Part shown: positions 10,116 through 18,442 of the stretch, piece after piece
Layout: each line of letters starts with the position of its first letter
Numbering within the stretch: position 1 is the first letter of the stretch
Assembly (NCBI GenBank): GCA_012513815.1
Contig: JAAZBM010000014.1
Span: 440,568 to 504,567, forward strand
Origin: Candidatus Sumerlaeota bacterium
Lineage (GTDB): Bacteria > Sumerlaeota > Sumerlaeia > Sumerlaeales > Sumerlaeaceae
Reading direction: 5' to 3'
Length of the DNA stretch: 64,000 nucleotides
The notes under the pieces: generated by a model
Databases searched by the model: none
Told to the model about the DNA's origin: nothing
The model's input: the letters and a program-made list of their open reading frames with translations, nothing else
Translations under genes and position numbers: made by a program

Positions 10116-11224
10116 CAGTTATACCAACGATAACTTTTTCTAAAATAATATCCGGCGGCTATCAGATAGACAACGTTCGCGCCCATTGCCGCAACATAGG
10201 GATTTAGTACTCCGGCCTGACCAAAAGCGCGAAAAACCGCATGCAGCGCAAAGTACCCCAACGACCACGCGATCGCAGGACCAAACGAGCCAATCACAGA
10301 ACCACTGCGAGCACGTATCGCAAAGGAAAAAGCAATCGCCATCGTTAGCAGAACGCCGAGCGGAAACATGATTTTCTGATACAAATCGGTCAGATAATTA
10401 TCTGCAGATTGTCCACGCTCGCGCATCAGTTCGATATAAGATCGCAACTCGATAAAGTTCATTTCATCGGGGTCTTTATCCTGTGTCAGGATATCGTCCA
10501 GATTATGCTCCAACTCCAGATCGAGCGTCGGAAAGGATTCGTAACTTTTCAGAGCGCCTGTGTCGAAGTATTCCCATACACCGGCATTATAAAAACGCCA
10601 CACAGACTTCTGCTCGTCGTGAGAAATCTGCGACGCCGAATCCGCCAAAATCCGTTTGACGCCGCCCGAATAATCGGTCTTATTAAACTGAATGTTTGGA
10701 TGAATCATCTCATGCTTCACAACGTTGTACAGCGGCATCACATAAACTCGGCCATCATGCCCACGAGCAAAAATGTCCTCATCCGTTTGCAAATCCTCTT
10801 CCGACTTGTTGTGGAAATATCTCTTGTCAACATACATCGACTGCTTTTTCCATTTGGGGATGACCGTCTCACCGGCCCAAAACACGCCAGCACTGATGAT
10901 GAAACCCGCAAAGAATATCGGCAACGCAATCTTCAGCGGATTGATTCCTGTGGTCATCATGGAAAGTGTTTCATTCCCGCGAGCCAGCCCGCCAATACTG
11001 AATAACACTGCCAGTGGGCAGACAATCGGCGCAAGCTGTTTAAGCTGAAATGGCAGCTCGTACATGAAGTACGACATCACATGGATAACAGAAACATTGT
11101 TGTTGTACATACGCTCAAATTTATCAAATATCAAAGTGATGATAATCAGCAGAGCACAGAAACTCATAACAGCAACAAAGGCCACTAAAAATTCCTTAAA
11201 TATGTATCGATTCAGTATTCCCAA
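10115..11224 (-). CDS. lptG: LptF/LptG family permease of the LPS export ABC transporter
   Basis: Part of the inner-membrane LptB2FG complex that pulls LPS from the membrane toward the LptC/LptA bridge. The 369-residue protein shows the family start (ILNRYIFKEFLVAFVAVM), about three hydrophobic helices in the first 110 residues, a periplasmic beta-jellyroll-like middle (about 120-260) and about three further helices from 285 on (ending IAAGYYFRKSYRWYN). LptF and LptG cannot be told apart safely without alignment; only one copy is in the window. Its stop overlaps the start of the GT-C-like gene by one base, suggesting translational coupling. gspF is 90 bases upstream on the same strand. Its presence supports a diderm envelope with LPS. 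Confidence 0.88.
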   Translation of the reverse strand: MGILNRYIFKEFLVAFVAVMSFCALLIIITLIFDKFERMYNNNVSVIHVMSYFMYELPFQLKQLAPIVCPLAVLFSIGGLARGNETLSMMTTGINPLKIALPIFFAGFIISAGVFWAGETVIPKWKKQSMYVDKRYFHNKSEEDLQTDEDIFARGHDGRVYVMPLYNVVKHEMIHPNIQFNKTDYSGGVKRILADSASQISHDEQKSVWRFYNAGVWEYFDTGALKSYESFPTLDLELEHNLDDILTQDKDPDEMNFIELRSYIELMRERGQSADNYLTDLYQKIMFPLGVLLTMAIAFSFAIRARSGSVIGSFGPAIAWSLGYFALHAVFRAFGQAGVLNPYVAAMGANVVYLIAAGYYFRKSYRWYN

Positions 11225-11314
11225 TGCGTCAAACCAACCTCACAAGAAACTCTCTTATTGATGACAAATACAGCCAATATCGGCATCAGACATAATGCTG
11301 TCAGCAAAGGGCTA

Positions 11315-12553
11315 TTATTGATTACCCAGAACCTTAGGCAGGTTAAACATGGGCAAGTAGAGTGCGATAACGATACCACCAACGAGCGCACCAAGGAACA
11401 CAATCAGAATAGGTTCCATAAGTGAGGTCAAACCGGCAACCGTATCATCGACGTCACGCTGATAAGCCTCAGCGACTTTACGGAGCATCTGGTCGACGGC
11501 ACCCGTCTCCTCACCAACGGCAACCATGTGCACCACCAACGGCGGGAACACAGGGCAACGACCCAGAGGTTCGTAAATTGTTTCGCCTTCCTTAACGGAT
11601 TCATACACCGTCTCCAAAGCGCGCGTCACAACCTCATTACCACTTGTCTCACGGACAATATCCAACGACTGCAAGATGGGAACACCGGAAGTAATCAGTG
11701 TGGCAAGCGTATCGGCGAAACGCTGAATGGCAAGCTTCTGAAAGAGGATGCCAAACACCGGCAGACGCAACTTGATGCGGTCAAACACAAACTTACCACC
11801 TTTGGTCGAGTTGATGTATTTGTACGCCCAGCCGAGTAGGAAGATGGCCAGAATAACAGCCCACCAGTAATTGATGAGAATGTGCGATGAGTTAATCAGA
11901 ATCAGTGTCGGCAAGGGCAACTCAGCACCAAGGCCGGAGAAAATGTCTTGGAACTGTGGCAGAACGAAAATCAAAATACCGGCAACGATGACGCTTGCCA
12001 AAAGCAGAACAATGATGGGGTACATCATTGCGGACTTCACTTTACTGATAAGAGCGGCACGGTTTTCAAGGAACTGCGCGACCTTGTTCAGAACGGCTTC
12101 GAGCACACCACCGACCTCGCCGGCGCGAACCATGTTGACATAAAGCGAGTCAAAAACCTTGGGATGCTTGGCGATGGCCTCGCTCAAAGAACCACCCTGC
12201 TCAATGTCTTTACCAATACCCTTGATGATATCACGGAAAATTACGGATTCAACCTGCTCGGTCAAAATCGCCAAAGAACGAAGAATCGGCAAGCCCGCGT
12301 CAATCAGCGTTGCAAGCTGACGAGTAAAGGTCATGACATGCTTCAACTTGACACGGTGAAAGATAACACGCAACCCCGGAAGCGAAGAGATATCAACACT
12401 GCCGCCTTTACGGGATTTGTTCATCGTCACATTGAGGGGGTAATAACCCATATTACGAAGCTTCTCGATAATGATTTCTTCATTACCGGCTTCAATGACG
12501 CCCTTGACAGACCGTCCACCTTTATCTAACGCTTCATACGAAAACTCAGGCAT
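11315..12553 (-). CDS. gspF: Type II secretion / type IV pilus inner-membrane platform protein (GspF/PilC)
   Basis: Builds the inner-membrane platform on which pseudopilins or pilins are assembled. The 412-residue protein has the typical start (PEFSYEALDKGGRSVKG), then two T2SSF domains: residues about 70-195 (FTRQLATLIDAGLPILRSL) and about 270-400 (FADTLATLITSGVPILQSLD), each followed by hydrophobic helices. It is preceded by GGAGG. No ATPase, secretin or pilin gene is adjacent, so the gene is scattered away from a T2SS or T4P cluster; lptG follows 90 bases downstream. A second, longer paralogue lies at 42353-43642. Confidence 0.93.
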   Translation of the reverse strand: MPEFSYEALDKGGRSVKGVIEAGNEEIIIEKLRNMGYYPLNVTMNKSRKGGSVDISSLPGLRVIFHRVKLKHVMTFTRQLATLIDAGLPILRSLAILTEQVESVIFRDIIKGIGKDIEQGGSLSEAIAKHPKVFDSLYVNMVRAGEVGGVLEAVLNKVAQFLENRAALISKVKSAMMYPIIVLLLASVIVAGILIFVLPQFQDIFSGLGAELPLPTLILINSSHILINYWWAVILAIFLLGWAYKYINSTKGGKFVFDRIKLRLPVFGILFQKLAIQRFADTLATLITSGVPILQSLDIVRETSGNEVVTRALETVYESVKEGETIYEPLGRCPVFPPLVVHMVAVGEETGAVDQMLRKVAEAYQRDVDDTVAGLTSLMEPILIVFLGALVGGIVIALYLPMFNLPKVLGNQ

Positions 12554-12901
12554 TCAACAAACCTCCAAAATGGTCTTGCCAAACCACAGTCGCTCTCTCT
12601 TCTTTATCTCTTTTTAGTATATATAATATAATATTCTGTACTATTATTTCTGTAAAAAAACCGCAACTTTGCCGTATTGTGGCTTTTCTATTGCAATATA
12701 AACATTACCACAAAACGACCACTCTATATTTTTTTTGTGCTTTTTGTGCGTTTTTATGAATACACATAACGAATTAAACTCTATGTTGAACAACAAACGG
12801 TCAAATCTGTATCATTAAAAGCGTTCATATTGAGACGAACCGTAAACCCATCCTCTTAAATGTCGCGACATGAACACAAATATCATTCAGGACAAGATAA
12901 A
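12554..12901. other. AT-rich divergent intergenic region between gspF and rpsT
   Basis: About 350 bases with no convincing gene. It holds the GGAGG site of gspF, several TATAAT-like steps near 12618-12640, a run of T-rich repeats around 12725-12755 and the probable rpsT promoter and leader. A short upstream in-frame extension of rpsT (from ATG 12860) is open but does not look coding. Confidence 0.6.
12786..12815 (+). promoter_or_regulatory. Candidate sigma-70-type promoter for rpsT
   Basis: TTGAAC (12786-12791) and TATCAT (12810-12815) are 18 bases apart, about 90 bases before the rpsT start. The match is only moderate. Confidence 0.35.
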
Positions 12902-13174
12902 GTGCCTAATAAAGAATCTGCAAAAAAACGCGTAAGACAAAACGAGCGCAAAAACCAGCGTAACCGCGCCGCCAAAAGCGAAATGCGGACGATGGTCAAA
13001 GCAACATTGACTGAAGCTCAGGTAACGGCTGCGGTGCCGACCGAGAAACTGCAAGGAACGCAATCTCTCATTTCACGCCTGTGCAAACGCGGTGTCATCC
13101 ACAAGAAAAAGGCTGCTCGCATCCAGAGCCGCTTGACCCGCAATGTCAATAAAGTCGCTAAAAAAGAAGAATAA
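12902..13174 (+). CDS. rpsT: 30S ribosomal protein S20, GTG start
   Basis: A 90-residue primary rRNA-binding protein of the small subunit. I choose the GTG at 12902 rather than the in-frame ATG at 12860: S20 proteins begin MPN..SAKKR, which matches the sequence right at the GTG (PNKESAKKRVRQNERKNQ), and AGGA at 12889-12892 is nine bases before it. The extra 14 residues read from 12860 have no counterpart in the family. The protein is Lys/Arg-rich and helical, with the usual NRAAKSEMRTMVK segment and a C-terminal VIHKKKAARIQSRL. A small lipoprotein gene starts four bases after its stop, so both are probably on one transcript ending at the hairpin at 13479. Confidence 0.94.
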   Translation: MPNKESAKKRVRQNERKNQRNRAAKSEMRTMVKATLTEAQVTAAVPTEKLQGTQSLISRLCKRGVIHKKKAARIQSRLTRNVNKVAKKEE

Positions 13175-13178
13175 CAAA

Positions 13179-13448
13179 ATGACGCTATTGTCAAGAGCCT
13201 GCCTCATTGCAATAGTTCCACTTGTGATGGTTGCATGCACACCAATACAAGAACGATGGTCGTTGATGAAACAAAACGATCGAACTTATATTGATAAAGC
13301 TATGTTCATCAAAGCGGATAAACTCTACAATGAATGTGGAACTCTCGACGGTGTCGCGAAAACGCTGAAAACTAAAGAATACTGGACGAACGCCGAAATC
13401 AATCAGGCAATTTACCGATTGAAAAAAGTGCATAATCTACCGGAATAG
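13179..13448 (+). CDS. Small putative lipoprotein, function unknown
   Basis: I place the start at ATG 13179, four bases after the rpsT stop, because the protein then opens with a clean lipoprotein signal: TLLSRACLIAIVPLVM followed by Val-Ala-Cys20. The frame is open further upstream (ATG 13143) but that start would lie within rpsT and push the signal inside. The mature part of about 70 residues is charged (DRTYIDKAMFIKADKLYNE, then EINQAIYRLKKVHNLPE) and looks helical. I recognise no family. The gene probably rides on the rpsT transcript. It is likely anchored in the inner or outer membrane. Confidence 0.6.
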   Translation: MTLLSRACLIAIVPLVMVACTPIQERWSLMKQNDRTYIDKAMFIKADKLYNECGTLDGVAKTLKTKEYWTNAEINQAIYRLKKVHNLPE

Positions 13449-13478
13449 TCCGACTATTTTAGCTGAAGAAAAATAACT

Positions 13479-13508
13479 GCAATGCGCTTGCCCGTGCGAG
13501 CGCATTGC
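13479..13508. terminator. Bidirectional intrinsic terminator
   Basis: A 10-bp perfect stem GCAATGCGCT/AGCGCATTGC with a 10-base loop, T-rich on both sides, lies between the convergent small lipoprotein and ABC ATPase genes; it abuts the ABC stop codon. Confidence 0.85.
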
Positions 13509-14315
13509 TTATTCTTTTGATTGAGCATACCAACGGCCATTGTCATTGACCAAATGAAAACGACAACGAAACATCTGCTCAAGATGTTCTTCCGTCAAAA
13601 CCTGCTCGATCACACCCTGATGCTCGATGCGACCTTGCTTCATCAGGAGACACCGATTCACACCCTGCGGAATCTCTTCCACATGATGCGTAATCATGAT
13701 AATCGGAATCGACCGCGACGACTCCCCCTGCAGACCGTTCGCACACAGCGACCGAAGCATACGCAAAACCTCTTCGCGACCACGCATATCCAAACCGGTA
13801 CAGGGTTCATCCAAAATTATTATCTCGGGGTTCGACAACAGCGAACGAGCAATGAACAACCGCTGCCGTTCACCCGAACTCAACACATCAACCGTCTTGC
13901 CCAGCATCGATGTCAAGTCAAGTTGCTCGGCAAGTTTCACGACACTGGCAGCCTCCTCATCGGTCACGGGCGACCACATATTCAGATGCCCACGCAGACC
14001 GGTCACGAGCGCTTCAAGCCCTGTCAAATTTTTGTTGAAACGATAAACGATTGATTCCGTTACCAACGCGACACGCTTGCGCAAAAGGTTCATGTCGGTC
14101 TCGCCGAGAACCTCACCAAGAACTTCGATCCGACCGGACGTAGGCCAAAGATAACCAAGAATCGCATTGACAAGCGAAGATTTGCCGCAGCCATTCTCGC
14201 CAAGAATCACCCAGTGTTCATTGGGCAACACGGACCAGTTGACATCACGTAGAATCGCATGACCAAGTCGGGTAACATCGACGTGTTCAAGATTGATAAT
14301 AGGAGAACGAACCAT
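13509..14315 (-). CDS. ABC transporter ATP-binding protein, no partner visible
   Basis: A 268-residue single ATPase domain. Visible are Walker A GENGCGKSS (about 39-47), the signature LSSGERQR (about 145-152), Walker B IIILDEPCTGLD and the switch His in MITHHVEE. It resembles the ModF/YlmA-like group of stand-alone ABC proteins by its short length and the HWVILGENGCGKS start, but this was not tested. No permease or binding protein is adjacent. It begins five bases after the pyrB stop, so the two are probably cotranscribed, ending at the hairpin at 13479. Substrate is unknown. Confidence 0.88.
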   Translation of the reverse strand: MVRSPIINLEHVDVTRLGHAILRDVNWSVLPNEHWVILGENGCGKSSLVNAILGYLWPTSGRIEVLGEVLGETDMNLLRKRVALVTESIVYRFNKNLTGLEALVTGLRGHLNMWSPVTDEEAASVVKLAEQLDLTSMLGKTVDVLSSGERQRLFIARSLLSNPEIIILDEPCTGLDMRGREEVLRMLRSLCANGLQGESSRSIPIIMITHHVEEIPQGVNRCLLMKQGRIEHQGVIEQVLTEEHLEQMFRCRFHLVNDNGRWYAQSKE

Positions 14316-14320
14316 TAGCG

Positions 14321-15268
14321 TTATCCGCCCACCTGAACGCCACTACCGGCGCCACCACCCGAAACAAGATAGAGAACAGCCATGCGCACAGCGATACCGT
14401 TGGTCACCTGTTCGTTGATTACCGAATGTGGCCCATCAGCGATTTCCTGACTGATTTCGACGCCGCGATTGACAGGCCCTGGATGCATCACCAGAACATC
14501 GGGCGAAGCCCATGACAACCTGTCTTCCTGCAAACCATAGAGCAAGCGATACTCGCGAATACTCGGGAACAAATTCTTTTTCTGACGCTCGAGCTGAATC
14601 CGAAGCAAGTTGATGACATTCGCGTTGCTAATGCCACGTTTCAAATCATATTCAATCTCGCAGCCCATCTCCTTGAACTCGCGAGGCACAAGCGTACTCG
14701 GCCCGACCAATGTCACATGGGCGCCAAGCTTGCGTAACCCAAAAATATTGGAACGGGCAACACGAGAATGGAGAATATCACCGACAATCGCGACACGCAA
14801 ATCTTTGATGCTCCCGAAATGTTCTCGCATTGTAAACAAATCCAGAAGCCCCTGCGTTGGGTGCGCGTGGGCACCATCACCGGCATTCACCACACTCATA
14901 TTCAGCCGCTTGCTCAAAAGAAGCGGAGTTCCCGGGCAGGAATGGCGAATAACAACAATGTCAACGGCCATCGATTGAATGGTGCGGGCGGTGTCCAACA
15001 GCGACTCGCCCTTGACGACACTACTCGTCGCGACATTGAAGTTGACGACATCCGCGCTTAGATTTTTGGCCGCAAGCTCAAACGAAGTGCGAGTGCGAGT
15101 CGAATTCTCGAAAAACAAATTACAAACCGTTTTTCCACGCAACGCCGGAACTTTTTTAACCGGCCGCGAGAAAATCTCTTTCATCCCAGCAGCCGCATCC
15201 AGTATCGTCGTTATTTCCTCAGCGCTGAGTTCTTCCAACCCCAGCAGATGCTTCTTGCGAAAAACCAC
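14321..15268 (-). CDS. pyrB: Aspartate carbamoyltransferase catalytic subunit
   Basis: Joins carbamoyl phosphate and L-aspartate to N-carbamoyl-L-aspartate, the committed step of pyrimidine synthesis. The 315-residue length is normal. The carbamoyl-phosphate loop STRTRTSF is at 56-63; other family motifs are VVIRHSCPG, NAGDGAHAHPTQGLLDLFT, VAIVGDILHSRVARSN and MHPGPVNRGVEI. No pyrI (regulatory subunit) or pyrC is adjacent, so this may be a class without a linked dihydroorotase. The downstream ABC ATPase gene follows five bases later. The upstream lipoprotein gene is separated by an intrinsic terminator. Confidence 0.96.
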   Translation of the reverse strand: MVFRKKHLLGLEELSAEEITTILDAAAGMKEIFSRPVKKVPALRGKTVCNLFFENSTRTRTSFELAAKNLSADVVNFNVATSSVVKGESLLDTARTIQSMAVDIVVIRHSCPGTPLLLSKRLNMSVVNAGDGAHAHPTQGLLDLFTMREHFGSIKDLRVAIVGDILHSRVARSNIFGLRKLGAHVTLVGPSTLVPREFKEMGCEIEYDLKRGISNANVINLLRIQLERQKKNLFPSIREYRLLYGLQEDRLSWASPDVLVMHPGPVNRGVEISQEIADGPHSVINEQVTNGIAVRMAVLYLVSGGGAGSGVQVGG

Positions 15269-15306
15269 TACTTATTACCTCGTATTGCTCTTTGACAATG
15301 TCACAC

Positions 15307-15344
15307 AAAAAAACCGACTCTCGAAGAACTACTTGAAAGTCGGT
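15307..15344 (-). terminator. Intrinsic terminator after the Cys-rich lipoprotein gene
   Basis: Stem ACCGACT/AGTCGGT; on the minus strand it is followed by seven Ts. It would end the long asp23-to-lipoprotein transcript before pyrB. Confidence 0.82.
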
Positions 15345-15364
15345 CTAATCTCTGAAATCTCATT

Positions 15365-15628
15365 CTATAATGTCTCGGTGTTGGTCACTTTGTCCAAACC
15401 ATTGTAAGCGTCGGCATTCGACCACTTCGGGCCAACCAGCATCGGCCTTGGGCAAACTTCCGTCTTCGTCGAAGAAAACATGGGGCCATCAGGCTTGACA
15501 CAAGGACCACATTTGACTTGCTTATAGCATGCGCTAACACTTTTGGTCACACCACGGAACGGATTGCAACAGCAACCGCTCAGCAACAAACCAATGCACA
15601 CGGACAGGCAAATAACTGGTAGCTTCAT
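15365..15628 (-). CDS. Small Cys-rich lipoprotein, function unknown
   Basis: An 87-residue protein with a clear lipoprotein signal: hydrophobic residues 4-16 then lipobox LSGC with Cys19, immediately followed by two more Cys. The mature part carries more Cys and Pro (CYKQVKCGPCVKPDGP, EVCPRP) and ends TNTETL. No family recognised. It is the last gene before the terminator at 15307 and lies 80 bases after hisH on the same strand. The many Cys could form disulfides in the periplasm. Confidence 0.65.
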   Translation of the reverse strand: MKLPVICLSVCIGLLLSGCCCNPFRGVTKSVSACYKQVKCGPCVKPDGPMFSSTKTEVCPRPMLVGPKWSNADAYNGLDKVTNTETL

Positions 15629-15708
15629 AAAAAGATATCCTTATTTTTCACTAATCTAATTTCTACTACACATGCAACTCGAAAATATGTGCTCACTTAA
15701 GCAAACTT

Positions 15709-16323
15709 TTAGAACAGCAGAAAATTTCGCATAATTCGCAATCCGGTGTTCTGGCTTTTCTCGGGGTGAAACTGACAACCACCGACCGAACCACGCTCGA
15801 CGGCAGCAACAAACTCACAGCTGTAATCGCTCCGTGCCGCGATATCTGAAGAATCAATCGGACGCACATGATAAGAGTGAACGAAGTAAACAAAGTTCTC
15901 GTCGCAACCGGACAGCAGACGACTCCCCGGGGTAACCCTGAGACAGTTCCAACCAATTTGCGGAACCTTCATACCGGGTGCGGTATCAAACTTCGTCGCG
16001 GTGCCATGGAAAATTCCCAGCCCCTGAACGCCCACACTCTCTTCGCTCGAATCAAACATCAGCTGCATTCCAAGACAAATCCCAAGAAACGGGCGTCCCG
16101 ACGTGGCGTAGTCTTTGATGGCCGACACCAGACCGCGTTTGTGCAACTCCGCCATGCCATCGCCAAAAGCGCCAACACCGGGCAACACCAAACGCTCCGC
16201 GCAAGAGATTTCCTCGGCGGTGCTCACAAAAGTCGCGTCAATCCCTTCATGCACAAAAGCCTGTTCGACACTGCGCAGATTCCCTACACCATAATCGATA
16301 ATTTTTACACGACCCTGACTCAT
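15709..16323 (-). CDS. hisH: Imidazole glycerol phosphate synthase, glutaminase subunit
   Basis: Supplies ammonia from glutamine to HisF in histidine synthesis; acts as a HisH-HisF pair in the cytoplasm. The 204-residue class I amidotransferase has DYGVGNLRSV at the start, the oxyanion strand LPGVGAFGDGM, the nucleophile Cys83 in GICLGMQLMF, and the His186/Glu188 pair in CQFHPEKSQ. All triad residues are present. It overlaps the upstream nadE by four bases (ATGA), so translation is coupled. hisF and other his genes are not in the window, so the his pathway is dispersed here. Confidence 0.95.
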   Translation of the reverse strand: MSQGRVKIIDYGVGNLRSVEQAFVHEGIDATFVSTAEEISCAERLVLPGVGAFGDGMAELHKRGLVSAIKDYATSGRPFLGICLGMQLMFDSSEESVGVQGLGIFHGTATKFDTAPGMKVPQIGWNCLRVTPGSRLLSGCDENFVYFVHSYHVRPIDSSDIAARSDYSCEFVAAVERGSVGGCQFHPEKSQNTGLRIMRNFLLF

Positions 16324-18011
16324 TTGCGTTTTTCTTTCCCACAGGCCAGCGGCATCCGTCTGCCCGGGCCAAAAGCCTTCGCCGTCACACGGACGCAGGC
16401 CGGAACCTGCTTGCGTTTATACTCCGAAACCTTCATCATATGGGCAATCCGCTGCACAAGCGCGTCATCAATTCCATGTTCCGCATCAACCACATCAACC
16501 TCACGGCGCCCCTCAACAATCAGTCTCTCAATGACCTCATCCAGCAACGGATACGGCGGCAAACTATCCTGATCCTTTTGACCGGGCGCAAGCTCCGCCG
16601 ACGGCGCACGGACAATGATACTCTCCGGAATCACATCACCCATCTGACGATTCAATTCTTCGGCAACCTTGTAGACCATACACTTCGTCAAATCTCCAAT
16701 CAGATTCAGACCGCCGCAGGAATCGCCATAAAGCGTACAATATCCAACGGTGGCTTCGCTCTTGTTGCCCGTCGAAAGCAACAGCGTCGGCACTGCCGAA
16801 CCAAGCGCGTTGGAAATCCACATCAGAATCGTCCCACGCAACCGAGCCTGCACATTCTCGTTCGCCAGCTTGTTGATTTTCGAACTGTCACCGTCGAACA
16901 AAGCCGTGAGCGGAGACGCCTCGCCGGTAGCAGACATCATCTTGACAAACGATTCATACACCGGCACAATCGGCACATGCAATTGCGTAATCCCAAGCCG
17001 CACAGACAACCCGTCACTATCGGTGCGAGTGCCATCGGTTGTATAAGGACCGGGCATCGACACGGCAATGACTTGTTTGGCGCCAAGCGCACGAACAGCC
17101 AGAGCCGCCGTCACAGCGGAATCAATGCCACCGCTGTTGCCCAAAAGAACTTTGCGGAATCCGCATTTTTCCATATAATCTTTCAGCCCAAGGCACAACA
17201 CATCAATCACAGACTTGACCGGGTCAAAAATAGCAGCATCCGCTTGAGGATAGAAGTTCTTGCCCGCAGACGTGTCCATGTCCCAATCAACGCAATCTTC
17301 CTCAAGCCACTTGCACAACGCCGGCATCGTCCCGTCAGGCAGAACAACAGCGCTACCGCCATCATAAACGACATGGTCGCCACCACCAATCGCATTGACA
17401 AACATCACAGGCACCTGCGCCTTTCGCGCAAGCTCCGCAAGTTCGCGGCAACGCGACTCGGGCGAGCCAATCTCAAAGGGACAAGCGCCAACCAGAATCA
17501 CACGGTCGATTCGGGCCGCAAAAAAACTCTCGGCGGACAAAATGTTGCGGTCACTCCAATGGGCAATGCCAATGCTGAAGCCTGTTTTCGGGCACCTCCA
17601 AACACCATTGAGAACACTGTCCGCCTCAAAATAACGGTGCTCATCCGAGACATCTTCGGACACAATTGTCATCTTGTCAAAGAAAGCGCCACCGCTTTGG
17701 CCAATCAGTGCCAGCGTATTCCGCCGCTTTGTCTTGTCAAAAACCGCAGGACGAATCGTCCCCACCAAAGCACTAATCCCGCGTTCACGGCACACCTTGT
17801 CAAGTTGTTGCAACGCCGATTCGCACTCGGCCAAAAAGTCAGCACTCAGAAACCAATCCCCCGCGCATGCGCCGGGTAGTGCAAGCTCGGGAAAGACCAA
17901 AAAGGAAGCCTCGGAATTCTGCGACGAAGTCTTAATGATATGCAACATCTTTTCCAGATTCGCTTGCACATTCCCCGCAATCGAATTCATTTGGCACATC
18001 AATACATTCAT
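16320..18011 (-). CDS. nadE: Glutamine-dependent-type NAD+ synthetase with altered glutaminase site
   Basis: Makes NAD+ from deamido-NAD+, ATP and an ammonia donor. I place the start at 18011 (MNVLMCQMNS) because GAGGAG lies just before it and the 53 upstream residues are Arg-rich and unlike the family; this gives 563 residues. The N-terminal nitrilase-type domain (1-260) keeps Glu42 (FPELALPG) and Lys113 (DKMTIV..DEHRYF), but where the family has ICED with the catalytic Cys the sequence reads HWSD (151-154), with Trp152 at the Cys position. The synthetase domain has the ATP loop SGGIDS from 293, NVQARLRGTILM, VGYCTLYGDSCGG and APSAELAPGQKDQDSLPPY. So it may use free ammonia. It overlaps hisH by four bases and follows gatC by 110 bases. 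Confidence 0.92.
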   Translation of the reverse strand: MNVLMCQMNSIAGNVQANLEKMLHIIKTSSQNSEASFLVFPELALPGACAGDWFLSADFLAECESALQQLDKVCRERGISALVGTIRPAVFDKTKRRNTLALIGQSGGAFFDKMTIVSEDVSDEHRYFEADSVLNGVWRCPKTGFSIGIAHWSDRNILSAESFFAARIDRVILVGACPFEIGSPESRCRELAELARKAQVPVMFVNAIGGGDHVVYDGGSAVVLPDGTMPALCKWLEEDCVDWDMDTSAGKNFYPQADAAIFDPVKSVIDVLCLGLKDYMEKCGFRKVLLGNSGGIDSAVTAALAVRALGAKQVIAVSMPGPYTTDGTRTDSDGLSVRLGITQLHVPIVPVYESFVKMMSATGEASPLTALFDGDSSKINKLANENVQARLRGTILMWISNALGSAVPTLLLSTGNKSEATVGYCTLYGDSCGGLNLIGDLTKCMVYKVAEELNRQMGDVIPESIIVRAPSAELAPGQKDQDSLPPYPLLDEVIERLIVEGRREVDVVDAEHGIDDALVQRIAHMMKVSEYKRKQVPACVRVTAKAFGPGRRMPLACGKEKRK

Positions 18012-18121
18012 CTTTATTCTCCTCAAGCGTGCGAAACGCCGATCTTCTTCAAAAAGTGCCATTTGAGAACAAACCCAAACGGCACTCACATCAATTTTAC
18101 AAATGGAAATTGCAATCCATT

Positions 18122-18430
18122 TTATGCACCGGCGGCGCCCTCTTGTAGGATGGCCGGAACCTTGAAGCATTCATCTTCACTATCGGGCGCATTGGCAAGA
18201 GCAACCTCATTGGTCAGACTTTCGCGAACAACATCCTCGCGAAAAACATTGGTCAGGCGCAACGCATGCGACGTTGGCTCAATGCCCTCAGTGTCAAGTT
18301 CGTTAAGCTTTTCGACATGATGCAGAATGTTCTTCAAATCCGCCGTAAAGCGAACAATCTCCTCATCCGTCAAATTCAAACGCGAAAGCAAGCCGACGTG
18401 ACGCACCTGTTCTTCCGTTATTTCAGCCAT
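18122..18430 (-). CDS. gatC: Aspartyl/glutamyl-tRNA amidotransferase subunit C
   Basis: A small stabilising subunit of GatCAB, which turns Glu-tRNA-Gln (and Asp-tRNA-Asn) into the amidated forms. The 102-residue protein shows the family pattern: EEQVRHVGLLSRLNLTDEEI, an amphipathic helix with FTADLKNILHHVEKLNELDTEGIEPTSHA, and the LTNVFREDVV belt. gatA and gatB are not adjacent, so the complex is encoded at several loci. It starts 12 bases after the Tudor-like gene, in the same run of genes. Together with gltX at 26 kb it suggests indirect Gln-tRNA synthesis, which is inference. Confidence 0.94.
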   Translation of the reverse strand: MAEITEEQVRHVGLLSRLNLTDEEIVRFTADLKNILHHVEKLNELDTEGIEPTSHALRLTNVFREDVVRESLTNEVALANAPDSEDECFKVPAILQEGAAGA

Positions 18431-18442
18431 GATTCTCTATCT

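Noticed and set aside
12860..12901. N-terminal extension of S20
   Set aside because: It has no family counterpart and the ribosome binding site points to the GTG at 12902.
16440..17879. Long open frame (479 codons) antisense to nadE
   Set aside because: Asn/Arg/His-rich, no motif and no start signal; the nadE frame has unmistakable family motifs.
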